The notes under the pieces: generated by a model
Seen by the model: only the letters and a program-made list of their open reading frames with translations
Told to the model about the DNA's origin: nothing
The model's database searches: none
Program-made: the position numbers and the translations under genes
Origin: Frondihabitans sp. Leaf304
GTDB lineage: Bacteria > Actinomycetota > Actinomycetes > Actinomycetales > Microbacteriaceae
Direction of reading: 5' to 3'
Assembly: GCF_001423105.1 (NCBI RefSeq)
Contig: NZ_LMNV01000002.1
Location: 460,744 to 524,743, forward strand
DNA length: 64,000 nt
Part shown: in pieces, positions 52,188 to 60,976 of the stretch
How the letters are laid out: the number at the start of each line of letters is the position of its first letter
Numbering within the stretch: the first letter of the stretch is position 1

Positions 52188-52867
52188 TCGGCCACCGCCG
52201 CATCGCGCTTCTCGGCGGCGACCGTCTCGAGGACGTTCTGGAACGCCGAGGCCTCCTGGGCTCCCGACACTCCGTACTTGCCCTCGATCACGAAGAACGG
52301 CACGCCGTTGATGCCGAACGCCTGGGCCTGGGCCTGGTCGGCACGGACGGCGTCGAGGTACTCGTCGCTCTCGAGCGACTGCAGCACCTCGGCGCGATCG
52401 AGCCCCGCCTCGGCGGCGATGTCGGCCAGCACGTCGAGTCGGCCGAGGTGGCGGCCGTCTTCGAAGTACGCGGCGAGGAGGCGCTCCTTCATGTCGAGCT
52501 GGAGCCCGCGGGCCTTGGCGAAGTGAATGAGCTGGTGCGCCTTGACGGTGTTGGTGTGGTGCATCGCGTCGAAGTCGTACTTCAGGCCGACCGACGCGGC
52601 GATGCCGCCGACGTTGTCGAGCATCTGGCGGGCCTGCTCGGGGGCGATGCCCTTGTGCGTCGACAGGAACTCGACCTCGTCACCCTCGAAGTCGACCGGC
52701 GTATCGGGCGAGAGCTCGAACGAGTGATACTCGATCTCGACCTCTCCGGCGAAACCGGCAGCTCCGGCCTCGAACTTGCGCTTGCCGATGAAGCACCACG
52801 GGCAGGCGATGTCTGACCAGATGTCGACTTTGATGGGGGCGGTTGCGGCGGCGTTCTCGATACTCAC
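52184..52867 (-). CDS. DsbA-family (FrnE-like) oxidoreductase
   Basis: A 227-residue thioredoxin-fold protein with the active site SDIACPWCFIGKRKFE (CPWC at about residues 22-25), an inserted helical domain and the cis-Pro loop GINGVPFFVIEG near residue 192. The FrnE/DsbA-like family acts in the cytosol on disulfides or in polyketide chemistry. No signal peptide is present, so it is cytosolic. The GTG start overlaps the DUF559 stop and its stop overlaps the next start, in a three-gene coupled run. Confidence 0.9.
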   Translation of the reverse strand: MSIENAAATAPIKVDIWSDIACPWCFIGKRKFEAGAAGFAGEVEIEYHSFELSPDTPVDFEGDEVEFLSTHKGIAPEQARQMLDNVGGIAASVGLKYDFDAMHHTNTVKAHQLIHFAKARGLQLDMKERLLAAYFEDGRHLGRLDVLADIAAEAGLDRAEVLQSLESDEYLDAVRADQAQAQAFGINGVPFFVIEGKYGVSGAQEASAFQNVLETVAAEKRDAAVAE

Positions 52868-53739
52868 GGCGTCTGCAACCGTCGGTGTCGCTCGGGCATT
52901 CCCGACGCGCGTCGGTGACCCCGATGCATGGCCACCGCCGCGGCGATCCCCTGTTCGACCCGTGGCCAATCGCGACGCACCATCCCGTACGACACGCGCA
53001 TCGCCGAGCGCCCTTCCAGCACGATCGCCAGGTCTTTCTCGCGATCCGACTCGAACGAGCTCTCGTGATAAGCCCGGCCGTCGAGTTCGAGCCCCAGCAC
53101 GCCGTCGACGACGAGGTCGATCGACCGCACGGTATCGACCGGCACCTGCGAGACGACCTCGTACCCGAGCAGCCGCAGCCGCGTCCGGACGATGCTCTCG
53201 AGCACGCTTTCGCAGTCGCGATCGACCCACTCGGCAATCCTCCGCAGCGGCTTCGGCAGCCGGGCGCAGAGCCGATGCAGGTCGACCTCGTCGAGGCGGC
53301 GGGTGTGGCAGGCCCAGTCGAGTACCGCGACTGCTTCTTCGAAGGGCAGGTGCTTCACCGCGTGCACAAGAGCTTCGTGGTCGGTCGCGACTGTCCTCCT
53401 GTTTCGTGGAAGGCGTCCGTAGCTCAGAGTCACGTTTCGCGGAACGAGTTTCGGGCGGGATGCCCCGGCGGCGAGGCGCACGTCGAGTGACCTGGGCGGA
53501 TTCCACAGCCACGCGTTTTGCAGGTGAAGGGCTGCAGCGCCTGTGAGTACTCCTCCGAGACGGACCGCGATCACCTGGGGGTCTGACGCGGGCAATGTTG
53601 TGTACCAGCCGTTGCGAATGCGACGGACGTGGCCGCTTTTCACGGCCGCAGTGAGGGCCCGACTTGTCGCCCCTCTGGCGACCAGATTCTGACGTGAGGC
53701 GATGCCGCCGAGTGACGTGATTTGCGCTTCCACTTGCAT
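52864..53739 (-). CDS. Winged-helix plus DUF559 (Vsr/PDDEXK-like nuclease fold) protein
   Basis: A 291-residue protein. The N-terminal ~70 residues (ITSLGGIASRQNLVARGATS, VRRIRNGWYTT) resemble the AbiEi-type antitoxin winged helix. The C-terminal ~110 residues are a DUF559 nuclease-like domain: ESIVRTRLRLLGY, then SIDLVVDGVLGLELDGRAYH with the D-x(n)-E-x-D pattern of PDDEXK enzymes, followed by RVSYGMV. Such proteins are very common in Micrococcales and of unknown role. It is the first gene of the coupled DUF559/DsbA/small-protein operon. Confidence 0.8.
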   Translation of the reverse strand: MQVEAQITSLGGIASRQNLVARGATSRALTAAVKSGHVRRIRNGWYTTLPASDPQVIAVRLGGVLTGAAALHLQNAWLWNPPRSLDVRLAAGASRPKLVPRNVTLSYGRLPRNRRTVATDHEALVHAVKHLPFEEAVAVLDWACHTRRLDEVDLHRLCARLPKPLRRIAEWVDRDCESVLESIVRTRLRLLGYEVVSQVPVDTVRSIDLVVDGVLGLELDGRAYHESSFESDREKDLAIVLEGRSAMRVSYGMVRRDWPRVEQGIAAAVAMHRGHRRASGMPERHRRLQTP

Positions 53740-53792
53740 GCGTCCAGCGTGGAACGCCCGCGCTTAGTGCCGCTGCCGCTCTCCACACGTTC

Positions 53793-53855
53793 AAAAAACT
53801 GGCAAAACCGGCCCCAACAAGCCCCTTGAGGCCGGTTTAGAGCCGGTTTTGCCAG
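53793..53855 (-). terminator. Intrinsic terminator of glyS
   Basis: Read on the minus strand: a stem with exact 14-bp arms CTGGCAAAACCGGC/GCCGGTTTTGCCAG, then TTTTTT. The loop contains additional copies of the CCGGTTT block that could pair alternatively. It lies 32 bases beyond the glyS stop. Confidence 0.85.
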
Positions 53856-53886
53856 AGTTCTGAACCGCCCGGGCCCCAGAACGGAG

Positions 53887-55272
53887 CTACACGCCGAGCA
53901 ACCGCGCCCCGAGGTACGCCTCGAGCTCGTCGAGCGGCACGCGCTCCTGAGCCATCGTGTCGCGCTCGCGCACGGTCACGGCGTTGTCGTCGAGCGAGTC
54001 GAAGTCGACCGTGACGCAGAACGGCGTGCCGATCTCGTCTTGGCGGCGGTAGCGGCGGCCGATCGCTCCGGCGTCGTCGAAGTCGATGTTCCAGAGCTTG
54101 CGGAGCGTGGCCGCGACCCCGCGGGCGAGCGGTGAGAGGTTCTCGTTGCGCGACAGCGGCAGCACGGCGACCTTGACCGGCGCGAGGCGGCGGTCGAGCT
54201 TCAGCACGGTGCGCTTGTCGACACCGCCCTTCGCGTTCGGTGCTTCGTCTTCGTGGTACGCGTCGACGAGGAACGCCATGAGGGCTCGGGTCAGGCCGAA
54301 CGCCGGCTCGATGACGAACGGGGTCCAGCGCTCGTTTTTCGCCTGGTCGAAGTACGACAGGTCGACGCCCGATGCCTCGCTGTGCGTCTTCAGGTCGAAG
54401 TCGGTGCGGTTCGCGACGCCCATGAGCTCGCCCCACTCCGATCCGGTGAAGCGGAACTTGTACTCGAGGTCGACGGTGCGCTTCGAGTAGTGCGACAGCT
54501 TCTCGGCCGGGTGCTCGTAGCGGCGGATGTTCTCCGGGGTCACGCCGAGGTCGAGGTACCAGGCCTCGCACGCGTCGATCCAGTACTGGAACCACTCGTC
54601 GTCGGTGCCGGGCTCGACGAAGAACTCCATCTCCATCTGCTCGAACTCGCGGGTGCGGAAGATGAAGTTGCCGGGCGTGATCTCGTTGCGGAACGACTTG
54701 CCGACCTGCGCGATGCCGAAGGGCGGTTTCATACGCGAGGCGCTCATGACGTTGTTGAAGTTGACGAAGATGCCCTGCGCGGTCTCGGGGCGCAGGTAGA
54801 CCATGCCCTGCTCGTTGTCGACGGGGCCGAGGTAGGTCTTGAGCAGGCCGGAGAAGTTCTGCGGCTCCGTCCACGAGCCCTCCTGACCGGTGTCGGGGTC
54901 GCGGATGTCGGCGAGGCCGTTGACCGGCGGGTGGCCGTGCTTGTTCTCGTAGGCCTCGAGCAGGTGATCGGCCCGGTAGCGCTTGTGGGTGTGGAGCGAT
55001 TCGACGAGCGGGTCGGAGAAGACCTCGACGTGGCCGGAGGCCTCCCAGACGGTGCGCGGCAGGATCACGGAGGAGTCGAGCCCGACGATGTCGTCGCGGC
55101 CCTGCACCATGAACTTCCACCACTGCTGCTTGATGTTCTCTTTCAGGGCGGTGCCGAGGGGCCCGTAATCCCACGCCGAGCGGCTGCCCCCGTAGATCTC
55201 GCCCGCCTGAAAGACGAAGCCGCGGCGCTTGGCCAGGGCGATGACGGAATCGAGACGGTTCGGTGCTGCCAC
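53887..55272 (-). CDS. glyS: Glycyl-tRNA synthetase, class II homodimeric type
   Basis: A 461-residue enzyme that charges tRNA-Gly. The N-terminal catalytic part begins [20 protein letters not shown]. Motif 2 is [19 protein letters not shown] (about residue 190), motif 3 is [14 protein letters not shown], and the anticodon-binding C-terminal domain runs from [14 protein letters not shown]. The length fits the alpha-2 eukaryote/archaea-like GlyRS used by actinobacteria. GTG 55272. A single gene with its own terminator. Confidence 0.96.
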   Translation of the reverse strand: MAAPNRLDSVIALAKRRGFVFQAGEIYGGSRSAWDYGPLGTALKENIKQQWWKFMVQGRDDIVGLDSSVILPRTVWEASGHVEVFSDPLVESLHTHKRYRADHLLEAYENKHGHPPVNGLADIRDPDTGQEGSWTEPQNFSGLLKTYLGPVDNEQGMVYLRPETAQGIFVNFNNVMSASRMKPPFGIAQVGKSFRNEITPGNFIFRTREFEQMEMEFFVEPGTDDEWFQYWIDACEAWYLDLGVTPENIRRYEHPAEKLSHYSKRTVDLEYKFRFTGSEWGELMGVANRTDFDLKTHSEASGVDLSYFDQAKNERWTPFVIEPAFGLTRALMAFLVDAYHEDEAPNAKGGVDKRTVLKLDRRLAPVKVAVLPLSRNENLSPLARGVAATLRKLWNIDFDDAGAIGRRYRRQDEIGTPFCVTVDFDSLDDNAVTVRERDTMAQERVPLDELEAYLGARLLGV

Positions 55273-55336
55273 GTGGAGTACTCCCAGAAGTTAGTGATGC
55301 GACGCTCGCGCTGGATGCGCGAGGCTCCGGGCGAGT

Positions 55337-56392
55337 TTACCGGTGCGCCGAGCCGAGGGCGGCGGCTACGTCTGCCACGTCGGCCGGAGTGTTCCAGAGA
55401 TGGAAGGCCACTCGGGCCCGGCCGGCGCGACCGGAGGCGGTGATCCCCGCAGCGCCGAGCAGGGCCAGGTCAGACCCCTCAGGATCCGCCCACGTCACGA
55501 TGGCCCGTCCCTGCCGAGGGATTTCGAGCGCGTCGCACAGCGCGTCGCCGAGTCCGCTCGCGTGCGACCAGATGAGGGCCGCATCGACATCGGCGAACTG
55601 TTCGAGTACGACGGCCGCGCCGACCACGGCCTGCCACGCGGGCGACACGTCGAACCGCCGGGCGTCTCTGGCGAGCTCGAACGCGGCTCCGTAGCACGAC
55701 GCCCAGACGTCGGCTCCGGCGTACCAGCCGGCCTGGATGGGCCGAAGTGTCGGCTCGAATGCCTCCGACAGGGTCAAGAAGGCGACTCCGCGCGGCGAGC
55801 AGAGCCACTTGTAGGCGTGGGTGACCGTCGCGTCGTAGCGGCCCGCGTCGATGGGAAGGACTCCTGCCGCCTGGGTGAGGTCGACGAGCGTCCGGGCGCC
55901 GTGGGCACGAGCCGCGGCGACGACGAGATCGTCGTCGGCGAGCTCGCCGGTGGCCGACTGCACGAGCGAGTAGGCGACCAGCCAGGTGTCGTCGTTCACC
56001 GCCTCAGCGAGCGAGTCGAGAGGAACCTCGCGAAGACGAACCCCCCGATGCGACTGGCTGGCGAACGGGGCGACGATCGAACTGAAGTCGCCTTCGACGC
56101 AGAGCACTTCCGCTCCGTCCGGAACAGCTGCGGCGATCACCGACACGAGCACGGAGGTCTGCGAGCCGAGCGCTACCCGGTCCGCGCCGACTCCGACGAT
56201 GCGAGCGAACGCGACACGGGCCCGCTCGGCGAACGCTCCGTAGGCGGTGGGCGACACGGTGCCACCCGACCAGGCGTCGAGGTCGGCACGCATCGCGGCC
56301 GTCGCCGTGCGGGTCGGCAGACCGCCGGTGCAGGCCGCCAGGTAGTTCGTTCCGCTCGGAAAGTCGGCGACGAGTCGATCGAATGCGGTCAT
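55337..56392 (-). CDS. Class V aminotransferase-like PLP enzyme
   Basis: A 351-residue PLP-dependent enzyme of the cysteine desulfurase/isopenicillin epimerase-like fold (class V). The Schiff-base Lys is in THAYKWLCSPRG (about residue 200), the cofactor-binding Asp in TLVDLTQAAGVLPID, and the phosphate-binding region in LGSQTSVLVSV. Substrate unknown. It is divergent from the LysR-type regulator gene, with operator-like sequence in the shared 81-base gap, and is therefore its likely target. Confidence 0.85.
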   Translation of the reverse strand: MTAFDRLVADFPSGTNYLAACTGGLPTRTATAAMRADLDAWSGGTVSPTAYGAFAERARVAFARIVGVGADRVALGSQTSVLVSVIAAAVPDGAEVLCVEGDFSSIVAPFASQSHRGVRLREVPLDSLAEAVNDDTWLVAYSLVQSATGELADDDLVVAAARAHGARTLVDLTQAAGVLPIDAGRYDATVTHAYKWLCSPRGVAFLTLSEAFEPTLRPIQAGWYAGADVWASCYGAAFELARDARRFDVSPAWQAVVGAAVVLEQFADVDAALIWSHASGLGDALCDALEIPRQGRAIVTWADPEGSDLALLGAAGITASGRAGRARVAFHLWNTPADVADVAAALGSAHR

Positions 56393-56431
56393 GAGTCCAG
56401 CGTGGAACCGGGGCAGGCATCACACAACCGC

Positions 56432-56467
56432 CACTTGTCGATCGAATGTATAACCGCCGGTTATCCT
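56432..56467. promoter_or_regulatory. LysR-type operator between the aminotransferase and regulator genes
   Basis: ATAACC-gcc-GGTTAT (56450-56464) is a perfect palindrome of the T-N11-A type, overlapping the -10 box TATCCT (56462-56467) of the LysR gene. A second, weaker site, ACAACCGCCACTTGT (56432-56446), lies 18 bases away. Suits autorepression of the regulator and control of the divergent gene. Confidence 0.65.
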
Positions 56468-56473
56468 GGCGCG

Positions 56474-57466
56474 ATGACCGACGATCTCGACCTCGCCGAC
56501 CTGCGAGCCATCCGAGCGGTGGCCGAGACCGGCAGCATCACTGCCGCCGCCGTGCGGCTCGGCTACAGCCAGCCCGCGGTCACGCAGCGGCTGCGGCGGG
56601 CCGAAGAGCAGATCGGCCAGCCGTTGCTGCGGCGGTCCGGCCGCTCGGTCTCGCTGACCGAGGCCGGCACGCGCCTGGCCCGCCACGCCGTCCACGTCGA
56701 GGCCGCCCTGGCCGCCGCTCGCGACGACCTGGCCGGGCTTCGCGGCGTCGAGTCGGGCTCCGTCCGCCTCGCCGGATTCCCGAGCGCCTCCTCCACCCTC
56801 GTTCCCGCCATCCTCTCCGCACTCGCCGTAGCCCACCCCGGGCTCACCACGACCTACATCGAGGTCGAACCACCCGAGGCCCTCGATCTCCTCCGCCGTG
56901 GTGAGGTCGACGTGGCGCTGACCTTCGGCTACCCGGGAGACGGACGAACCCCAGGATCCGACCCGGCCGAACCCGGCCCCCGCCCGGCCGGGTCTCAGCA
57001 CGACGGCATCACCGAGCGGCCGCTCTTCCGAGACACGATGTTGGCTGTCGCGCCTGCCGGCACCCTCGGATCCTCGTCGTCTGGCCCAGGCTCCCGCCTC
57101 GACGACCTCGCCGTCCTCGCGGGGTCGAGGTTCATCGGCGGCTGCCCGCGATGCCGAGGGCACCTTCTCGCGACCTGCCGCCGAGCGGGTTTCGAGCCAG
57201 AGATCATCCTCGAGACCGACAACGCTCTGGCCGTGCTCGGCCTGGTGGCGGCTGGGCTTGGCGTGGCACTTTTGCCCGCGCTCTCGCTCGTTCCCGCACC
57301 CGTTCCGCCGGGCGTTGAGACGGCGCGGCTGCCCGAGGCGAGCGATCGCGTGCTGTCGGTGGCGTACGCCAGCGGGGCGGAGCGGATACCCGCGATCGGG
57401 GTGGCGGTCGAGATCGTGCGAACGCTCGACCATGCCGCGTTCGGGCTCCGGCCCGTTTCCGTCTAG
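56474..57466 (+). CDS. LysR family transcriptional regulator
   Basis: A 330-residue one-component regulator. The N-terminal winged HTH (DLADLRAIRAVAETGSITAA, then LGYSQPAVTQRLRRAEEQIG) is followed by a periplasmic-binding-like effector domain from residue ~90. The effector domain has an insert (CPRCRGHLLATCRRAGF, three cysteines) that could bind metal or sense redox state. ATG 56474 lies six bases after TATCCT, so the mRNA appears leaderless and the operator covers the promoter. Predicted to control the divergent aminotransferase. Confidence 0.88.
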   Translation: MTDDLDLADLRAIRAVAETGSITAAAVRLGYSQPAVTQRLRRAEEQIGQPLLRRSGRSVSLTEAGTRLARHAVHVEAALAAARDDLAGLRGVESGSVRLAGFPSASSTLVPAILSALAVAHPGLTTTYIEVEPPEALDLLRRGEVDVALTFGYPGDGRTPGSDPAEPGPRPAGSQHDGITERPLFRDTMLAVAPAGTLGSSSSGPGSRLDDLAVLAGSRFIGGCPRCRGHLLATCRRAGFEPEIILETDNALAVLGLVAAGLGVALLPALSLVPAPVPPGVETARLPEASDRVLSVAYASGAERIPAIGVAVEIVRTLDHAAFGLRPVSV

Positions 57467-57515
57467 CCTCGGCCCGGCTCACGGCGCTGTCGGGGGCGCC
57501 GGTTAGGGTGACCGT

Positions 57516-58223
57516 GTGCCCAGACGACTGCTGAAAGCCCTGCTCGCGACCGCGGTGGTGCTCGCCGTCGCCGGATGCGCTCCCGCCGTGGGGTCGCTGA
57601 CCCCGGTTGGCGACAACGGCACGTCGGGCTCCGGGCTCGGCGATTCAGGGTCGGGCGGTTCGGGCTCTGGCGGTTCGACTTCGGCGCCCCAGCCGCAGGT
57701 CACTGGCGGCACCGGCTCGGGCGGCAGTGGTTCGTCGTCGAGCATCGATCCGAAGTCGCTCGCTCCGGGCGGCACCCTGCTCAACCAGGTCAACTACAAA
57801 GACCTCACGATCTACGTCTACCGGGTCGGCGAGCTCACGACGACCGCGCCGTCGATCTACGCCCACCCGGGCGGCAACGACCCCTACCCGGCCGGCACCA
57901 AGGTCGAGGTGACCGCGTACGTGCTGGTCAACGACTCCGGACGACGGCTCGACCTCACCGACCTGAGCGCCGATTACTCGTCGTACGGCAACGCCCTTGC
58001 AACGCAAGACACGTTCGCTGGCGCCGACCTGCTCAAGAAAGACGGGTACAGCTCCGACCTCGGCAGTCAGTTCCCCGCCGGGTCGTCGACGTGGTACCTG
58101 CTGCCCGGCAAGGCCGTCGTGTTCGGCAACGCGTGGTTCCACCGGGCCAGCGACGGTCCGCTCACGCTGCAGTTCCTCTGGCCGTCGGAGCGCATCTTCC
58201 TCGGCGCCAATGTGACGTTCTAG
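57516..58223 (+). CDS. Putative secreted lipoprotein
   Basis: A 235-residue protein. It has a lipoprotein signal (LLATAVVLAVAGC, Cys about residue 22), a Gly/Ser-rich linker (about 35-75) and a globular beta-rich domain from YKDLTIYVYRVGE to the end (FLGANVTF). The domain resembles DUF4352-like proteins in general layout (TAYVLVNDSGRRLDLTDLS), but the match is weak and function is unknown. GTG 57516 lies six bases after TAGGGT, implying a leaderless mRNA. Confidence 0.75.
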   Translation: MPRRLLKALLATAVVLAVAGCAPAVGSLTPVGDNGTSGSGLGDSGSGGSGSGGSTSAPQPQVTGGTGSGGSGSSSSIDPKSLAPGGTLLNQVNYKDLTIYVYRVGELTTTAPSIYAHPGGNDPYPAGTKVEVTAYVLVNDSGRRLDLTDLSADYSSYGNALATQDTFAGADLLKKDGYSSDLGSQFPAGSSTWYLLPGKAVVFGNAWFHRASDGPLTLQFLWPSERIFLGANVTF

Positions 58224-58249
58224 CCGATCGCGCCCGCCCCGCCTCGCCT

Positions 58250-58335
58250 CCGAATTCGAAGAAGATCCGGGTGCTCGACCCCGTTGGATCCTGATGTTTC
58301 TGCTCGCGGCCGGGCGTTTTTCCTTCGAATTTGCA
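58250..58335 (+). repeat. ~85-bp dispersed palindromic repeat, copy 4
   Basis: Begins CCGAATTCGAAGAAGATCC, has a central TTGGATCCTGATGTTTC and ends GTTTTTCCTTCGAATTTGCA. It is nearly the same as copies 2 and 3 and lies between the convergent lipoprotein and uppS genes. Confidence 0.85.
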
Positions 58336-58404
58336 TCGGCCGCGCGACGGACCCGCCGGAGCGGCTCAGACCCGCGCCGTCGGCGAAAACAGCCCGGCTA
58401 GGAC

Positions 58405-58489
58405 GCGGGCCTGTGCCGGTCGTGCGGGTTTGTGCCGATCGCTCGGGCCTGTGCCGAGCGTGCGGGTCTGTGCCGACCGTGCGGGTCTA
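58405..58489 (+). repeat. Tandem array of a 19-bp unit (4.5 copies)
   Basis: Units of the type gcgggtctgtgccgaccgt occur four times in succession with 2-4 substitutions each, then a half unit that runs into the uppS stop codon. The array contains no divergent orientation and no hairpin. The remaining part of 58336-58404 holds no feature. Confidence 0.8.
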
Positions 58490-59365
58490 GGCGGGCTCCG
58501 CCGAAGCCCCGCCAGCAGCCGGCGCATCAACCGCGCCGCCGAAGCGCCGCCCGCGATTCGTGTACTGGTCGATCGCACCCCAGAGGTCGCCGCGCGTGAA
58601 GTCGGGCCACAGCTGATCGAGGAACACCATCTCGGCGTACGCCGACTCCCACAGCTGGAAGTTCGATGTGCGCTGCTCCCCCGACGACCGCACGAACAGG
58701 TCGACGTCGGGCAGCTGCGACTGGTAGAGGTGCCGCTGGATGACCTTCTCGGTGATCCCCGACGGCTTGAGGCGCCCGGCCGCGACCTCGGCGGCGATCG
58801 ACCGCATGGCGTCGGTGAGCTCGTTGCGACCGCCGTAGTTGACGCACATGTTCAGGGTCATCGTGGTGTTGGTGCGCGTCGCCTCCTCGGCCACCTGCAA
58901 CTCGTTGATGACAGACGCCCAGAGTTTCGGACGCCGACCCGACCACACGATCTTCACGCCCCACGCGTTGAGCTGCTCGCGCCGCCGGTGGAGCACCTCG
59001 CGGTTGAAGCCCATCAAAAAGCGGACCTCTTCGGGCGAGCGCTTCCAGTTCTCGGTCGAGAAGACGTAGACGCTGAGGTGCTGCACTCCGGCCTGGATGG
59101 CACCCGCGACGACCTCGAGCAGGGCCGCCTCGCCTGCCTTGTGGCCTTCGATGCGGGGCAGGCCGCGAGCATTGGCCCAGCGTCCGTTGCCGTCCATGAC
59201 GACGGCGACGTGCTTGGGCGCCGCGCCCGGCTCATAGACCGGAGGCGTGCCGCCCTGCCAGTCGAGGGGCAGGTATTCCATGTCGACGGCGTCCATGTGC
59301 TTCGGGACGGCGCGTCGACCGAACAGCCCGCGCTTCTCAGAACCGGCGGAGGGGGTAGAGCTCAC
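58487..59365 (-). CDS. uppS: Isoprenyl (undecaprenyl) diphosphate synthase
   Basis: A 292-residue cis-prenyltransferase that makes the long-chain polyprenyl diphosphate used as cell-wall lipid carrier. The substrate and metal site is [13 protein letters not shown] (about residue 50), followed by [13 protein letters not shown]. Downstream [19 protein letters not shown] and [14 protein letters not shown] are typical. A ~45-residue basic N-terminal extension is usual in actinobacteria. The GTG start overlaps the recO stop (GTGA). Confidence 0.94.
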   Translation of the reverse strand: MSSTPSAGSEKRGLFGRRAVPKHMDAVDMEYLPLDWQGGTPPVYEPGAAPKHVAVVMDGNGRWANARGLPRIEGHKAGEAALLEVVAGAIQAGVQHLSVYVFSTENWKRSPEEVRFLMGFNREVLHRRREQLNAWGVKIVWSGRRPKLWASVINELQVAEEATRTNTTMTLNMCVNYGGRNELTDAMRSIAAEVAAGRLKPSGITEKVIQRHLYQSQLPDVDLFVRSSGEQRTSNFQLWESAYAEMVFLDQLWPDFTRGDLWGAIDQYTNRGRRFGGAVDAPAAGGASAEPA

Positions 59366-60195
59366 AGAACTTCTCCTGTTCGGGCGTTGATGCGAGGGGC
59401 AGTCACGCCAGAGGCACTGACGCCAGCGGCACCGGCGCCAGCGGCACCGGCGTCAGCGGCACTGACGGCGGGGGTGCGATCGACGTGTTGCAGCGACCGG
59501 AGCCCGCGCTCGAGGTGCCACTGCGTGTAGGCGGCGACCACGCCGCTCGCCTGATTGCGGGTGCTCTCGCCCATCGCCTCGGCGGTGGCCCAGTCTCCGC
59601 TGAGCAGGGCCCCGAGCAGGGCGAGAGTCTGAGGATCCAGGCGCGGCGCCCCGGGGGGTGCCGCCTCATCGGCCACGACGCCGCCGAGCTGCACCACGAA
59701 GGCGGAGTGCGGGCCGGGGGCACCGGTGACGGCGCAGTCACCGAAGCTCGGGGCCCAGCCGGCGATGGACAGGGCGCGGAGGAGATACGAGTCGAGGATC
59801 AGCTGAGGGTCGTGAGCGCGCTGCGCGAGCGACCGCAGGGCGCCGACGAGCAGCAGGTACTGCTGGAGACCTGCCTCGGCGTCGGTGAGCTTGTCGGCGG
59901 TCTCGACGAGCACGCTGGCGGCGGTGTAGCTCGCGTAGTCGGAGACGATCGCGGCGCCGTACGACCCGATCGACTCGGCCTGGGTGACGATGTCGAGGCT
60001 GCGGCCCTCGTAGAGCTGCAGGTCGGCCACCATGAACGGCTCGAGCCGCGCGCCGAACTTCGACGCGGTGCGGCGGACGCCCTTCGCGACGGCGCGGATC
60101 TTGCCGTGTGAGCGCGAGAGCATCGTCAGGATCCGGTCTGCCTCACCCAACTTGTGGGTGCGCAGAATCACGCATTCATCTCGATAGACCGGCAC
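59362..60195 (-). CDS. recO: DNA repair protein RecO
   Basis: A 277-residue recombination mediator that loads RecA with RecR. The N-terminal OB fold begins [21 protein letters not shown], followed by [21 protein letters not shown]. The C-terminal helical domain follows. The last ~45 residues have a low-complexity Ala/Gly/Ser repeat ([17 protein letters not shown]) encoded by a ~15-bp repeat at about 59405-59460. GTG 60195 lies six bases after GATACT, suggesting a leaderless mRNA. It is in an operon with uppS, a common actinobacterial arrangement. Confidence 0.93.
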   Translation of the reverse strand: MPVYRDECVILRTHKLGEADRILTMLSRSHGKIRAVAKGVRRTASKFGARLEPFMVADLQLYEGRSLDIVTQAESIGSYGAAIVSDYASYTAASVLVETADKLTDAEAGLQQYLLLVGALRSLAQRAHDPQLILDSYLLRALSIAGWAPSFGDCAVTGAPGPHSAFVVQLGGVVADEAAPPGAPRLDPQTLALLGALLSGDWATAEAMGESTRNQASGVVAAYTQWHLERGLRSLQHVDRTPAVSAADAGAAGAGAAGVSASGVTAPRINARTGEVL

Positions 60196-60229
60196 CCGTC
60201 CAGTATCCCCCGCGTGGCAGAATCACTGG

Positions 60230-60892
60230 GTGTCCGCCACAGCCTTCTCCATCCCCCTCTGGGCTGATCTTCTGGCGGTGGCCATCGGCAGCCTCCAGGG
60301 TGCCCTCTTCGCGAGCCAGTTCCGGGAGCGTCGGGTCGATCTGCTCGGGGTCGCCATCATCGGCACGGCAACGGGGCTGGGCGGCGGGATCCTTCGTGAT
60401 GTGCTCATCGGCGAGGTGCCGAGAGCGATGCAGAGCAACTGGTATCTCATGACCGCGGTGCTTGCCGCGCTGCTCGGAATGCTGCTGCAGCGGTTGTTCA
60501 ACCGGCTGGCGGGGTTCATCACGATCCTCGACGCGTTGACCATCGGCCTGTTCGGAGCGATCGGAGCGACCAAGGCGCTGGCGCTCGGCCTGCCCGAGAT
60601 CCCGGCGGTCTTCGTCGGGGTCGTCTCGGCGGTCGGCGGCTCGGTCGTCCGTGACCTGCTGATGAACCTGACGATCGCCATGATGCACGTCGGCTCGCTC
60701 TACGCCGTGGCCGCCGGAGCCGGAGCAGCCCTGCTCGTCGCCCTCGTCGTCTTCGGGGTGCCGACCCCGCTGGCCGGCCTCATCGGAACCGCGACGACGT
60801 TCTCGATCCGCCTGCTCGCGGTGCGGTTCGGGTGGAGCCTGCCCGAGCAACGCGCGCTGTCGCGGCTGCCGCGCTGGCGTCGCCCTCGCTAG
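60230..60892 (+). CDS. TRIC-type trimeric cation channel family membrane protein
   Basis: A 220-residue protein with about seven membrane helices and two internal repeats, each holding a glycine-rich GG-x-x-RD motif (GGGILRDVL about 52 and GGSVVRDLL about 138). This is the pattern of bacterial TRIC/UPF0126 channels. It conducts monovalent cations in characterised relatives. GTG 60230 lies six bases after CAGAAT, so the message is probably leaderless. It is divergent from recO with only 34 bases between. Confidence 0.88.
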   Translation: MSATAFSIPLWADLLAVAIGSLQGALFASQFRERRVDLLGVAIIGTATGLGGGILRDVLIGEVPRAMQSNWYLMTAVLAALLGMLLQRLFNRLAGFITILDALTIGLFGAIGATKALALGLPEIPAVFVGVVSAVGGSVVRDLLMNLTIAMMHVGSLYAVAAGAGAALLVALVVFGVPTPLAGLIGTATTFSIRLLAVRFGWSLPEQRALSRLPRWRRPR

Positions 60893-60916
60893 GCGAGGCC
60901 CGCCGCAGGCACGAAC

Positions 60917-60976
60917 GACACCGCCTTTCGGAGAAGACACCCGCGATGGGCGGTGTCTTCCCCGAAAGGCGGTGTC
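60917..60976. repeat. 60-bp intergenic palindrome, copy B
   Basis: Starts GACACCGCCTTTCGG and ends CCGAAAGGCGGTGTC with an inner GAAGACACC/GGTGTCTTC pair, leaving a small loop. Nearly perfect 27-base arms. It lies between the ends of the convergent TRIC and leuA genes and shares length and end sequences with the element at 6539-6598. Confidence 0.75.

Noticed and set aside
58331-59530. 399-codon plus-strand frame opposite uppS
   Set aside because: Includes the 19-bp tandem array and the antisense of uppS; no protein features.
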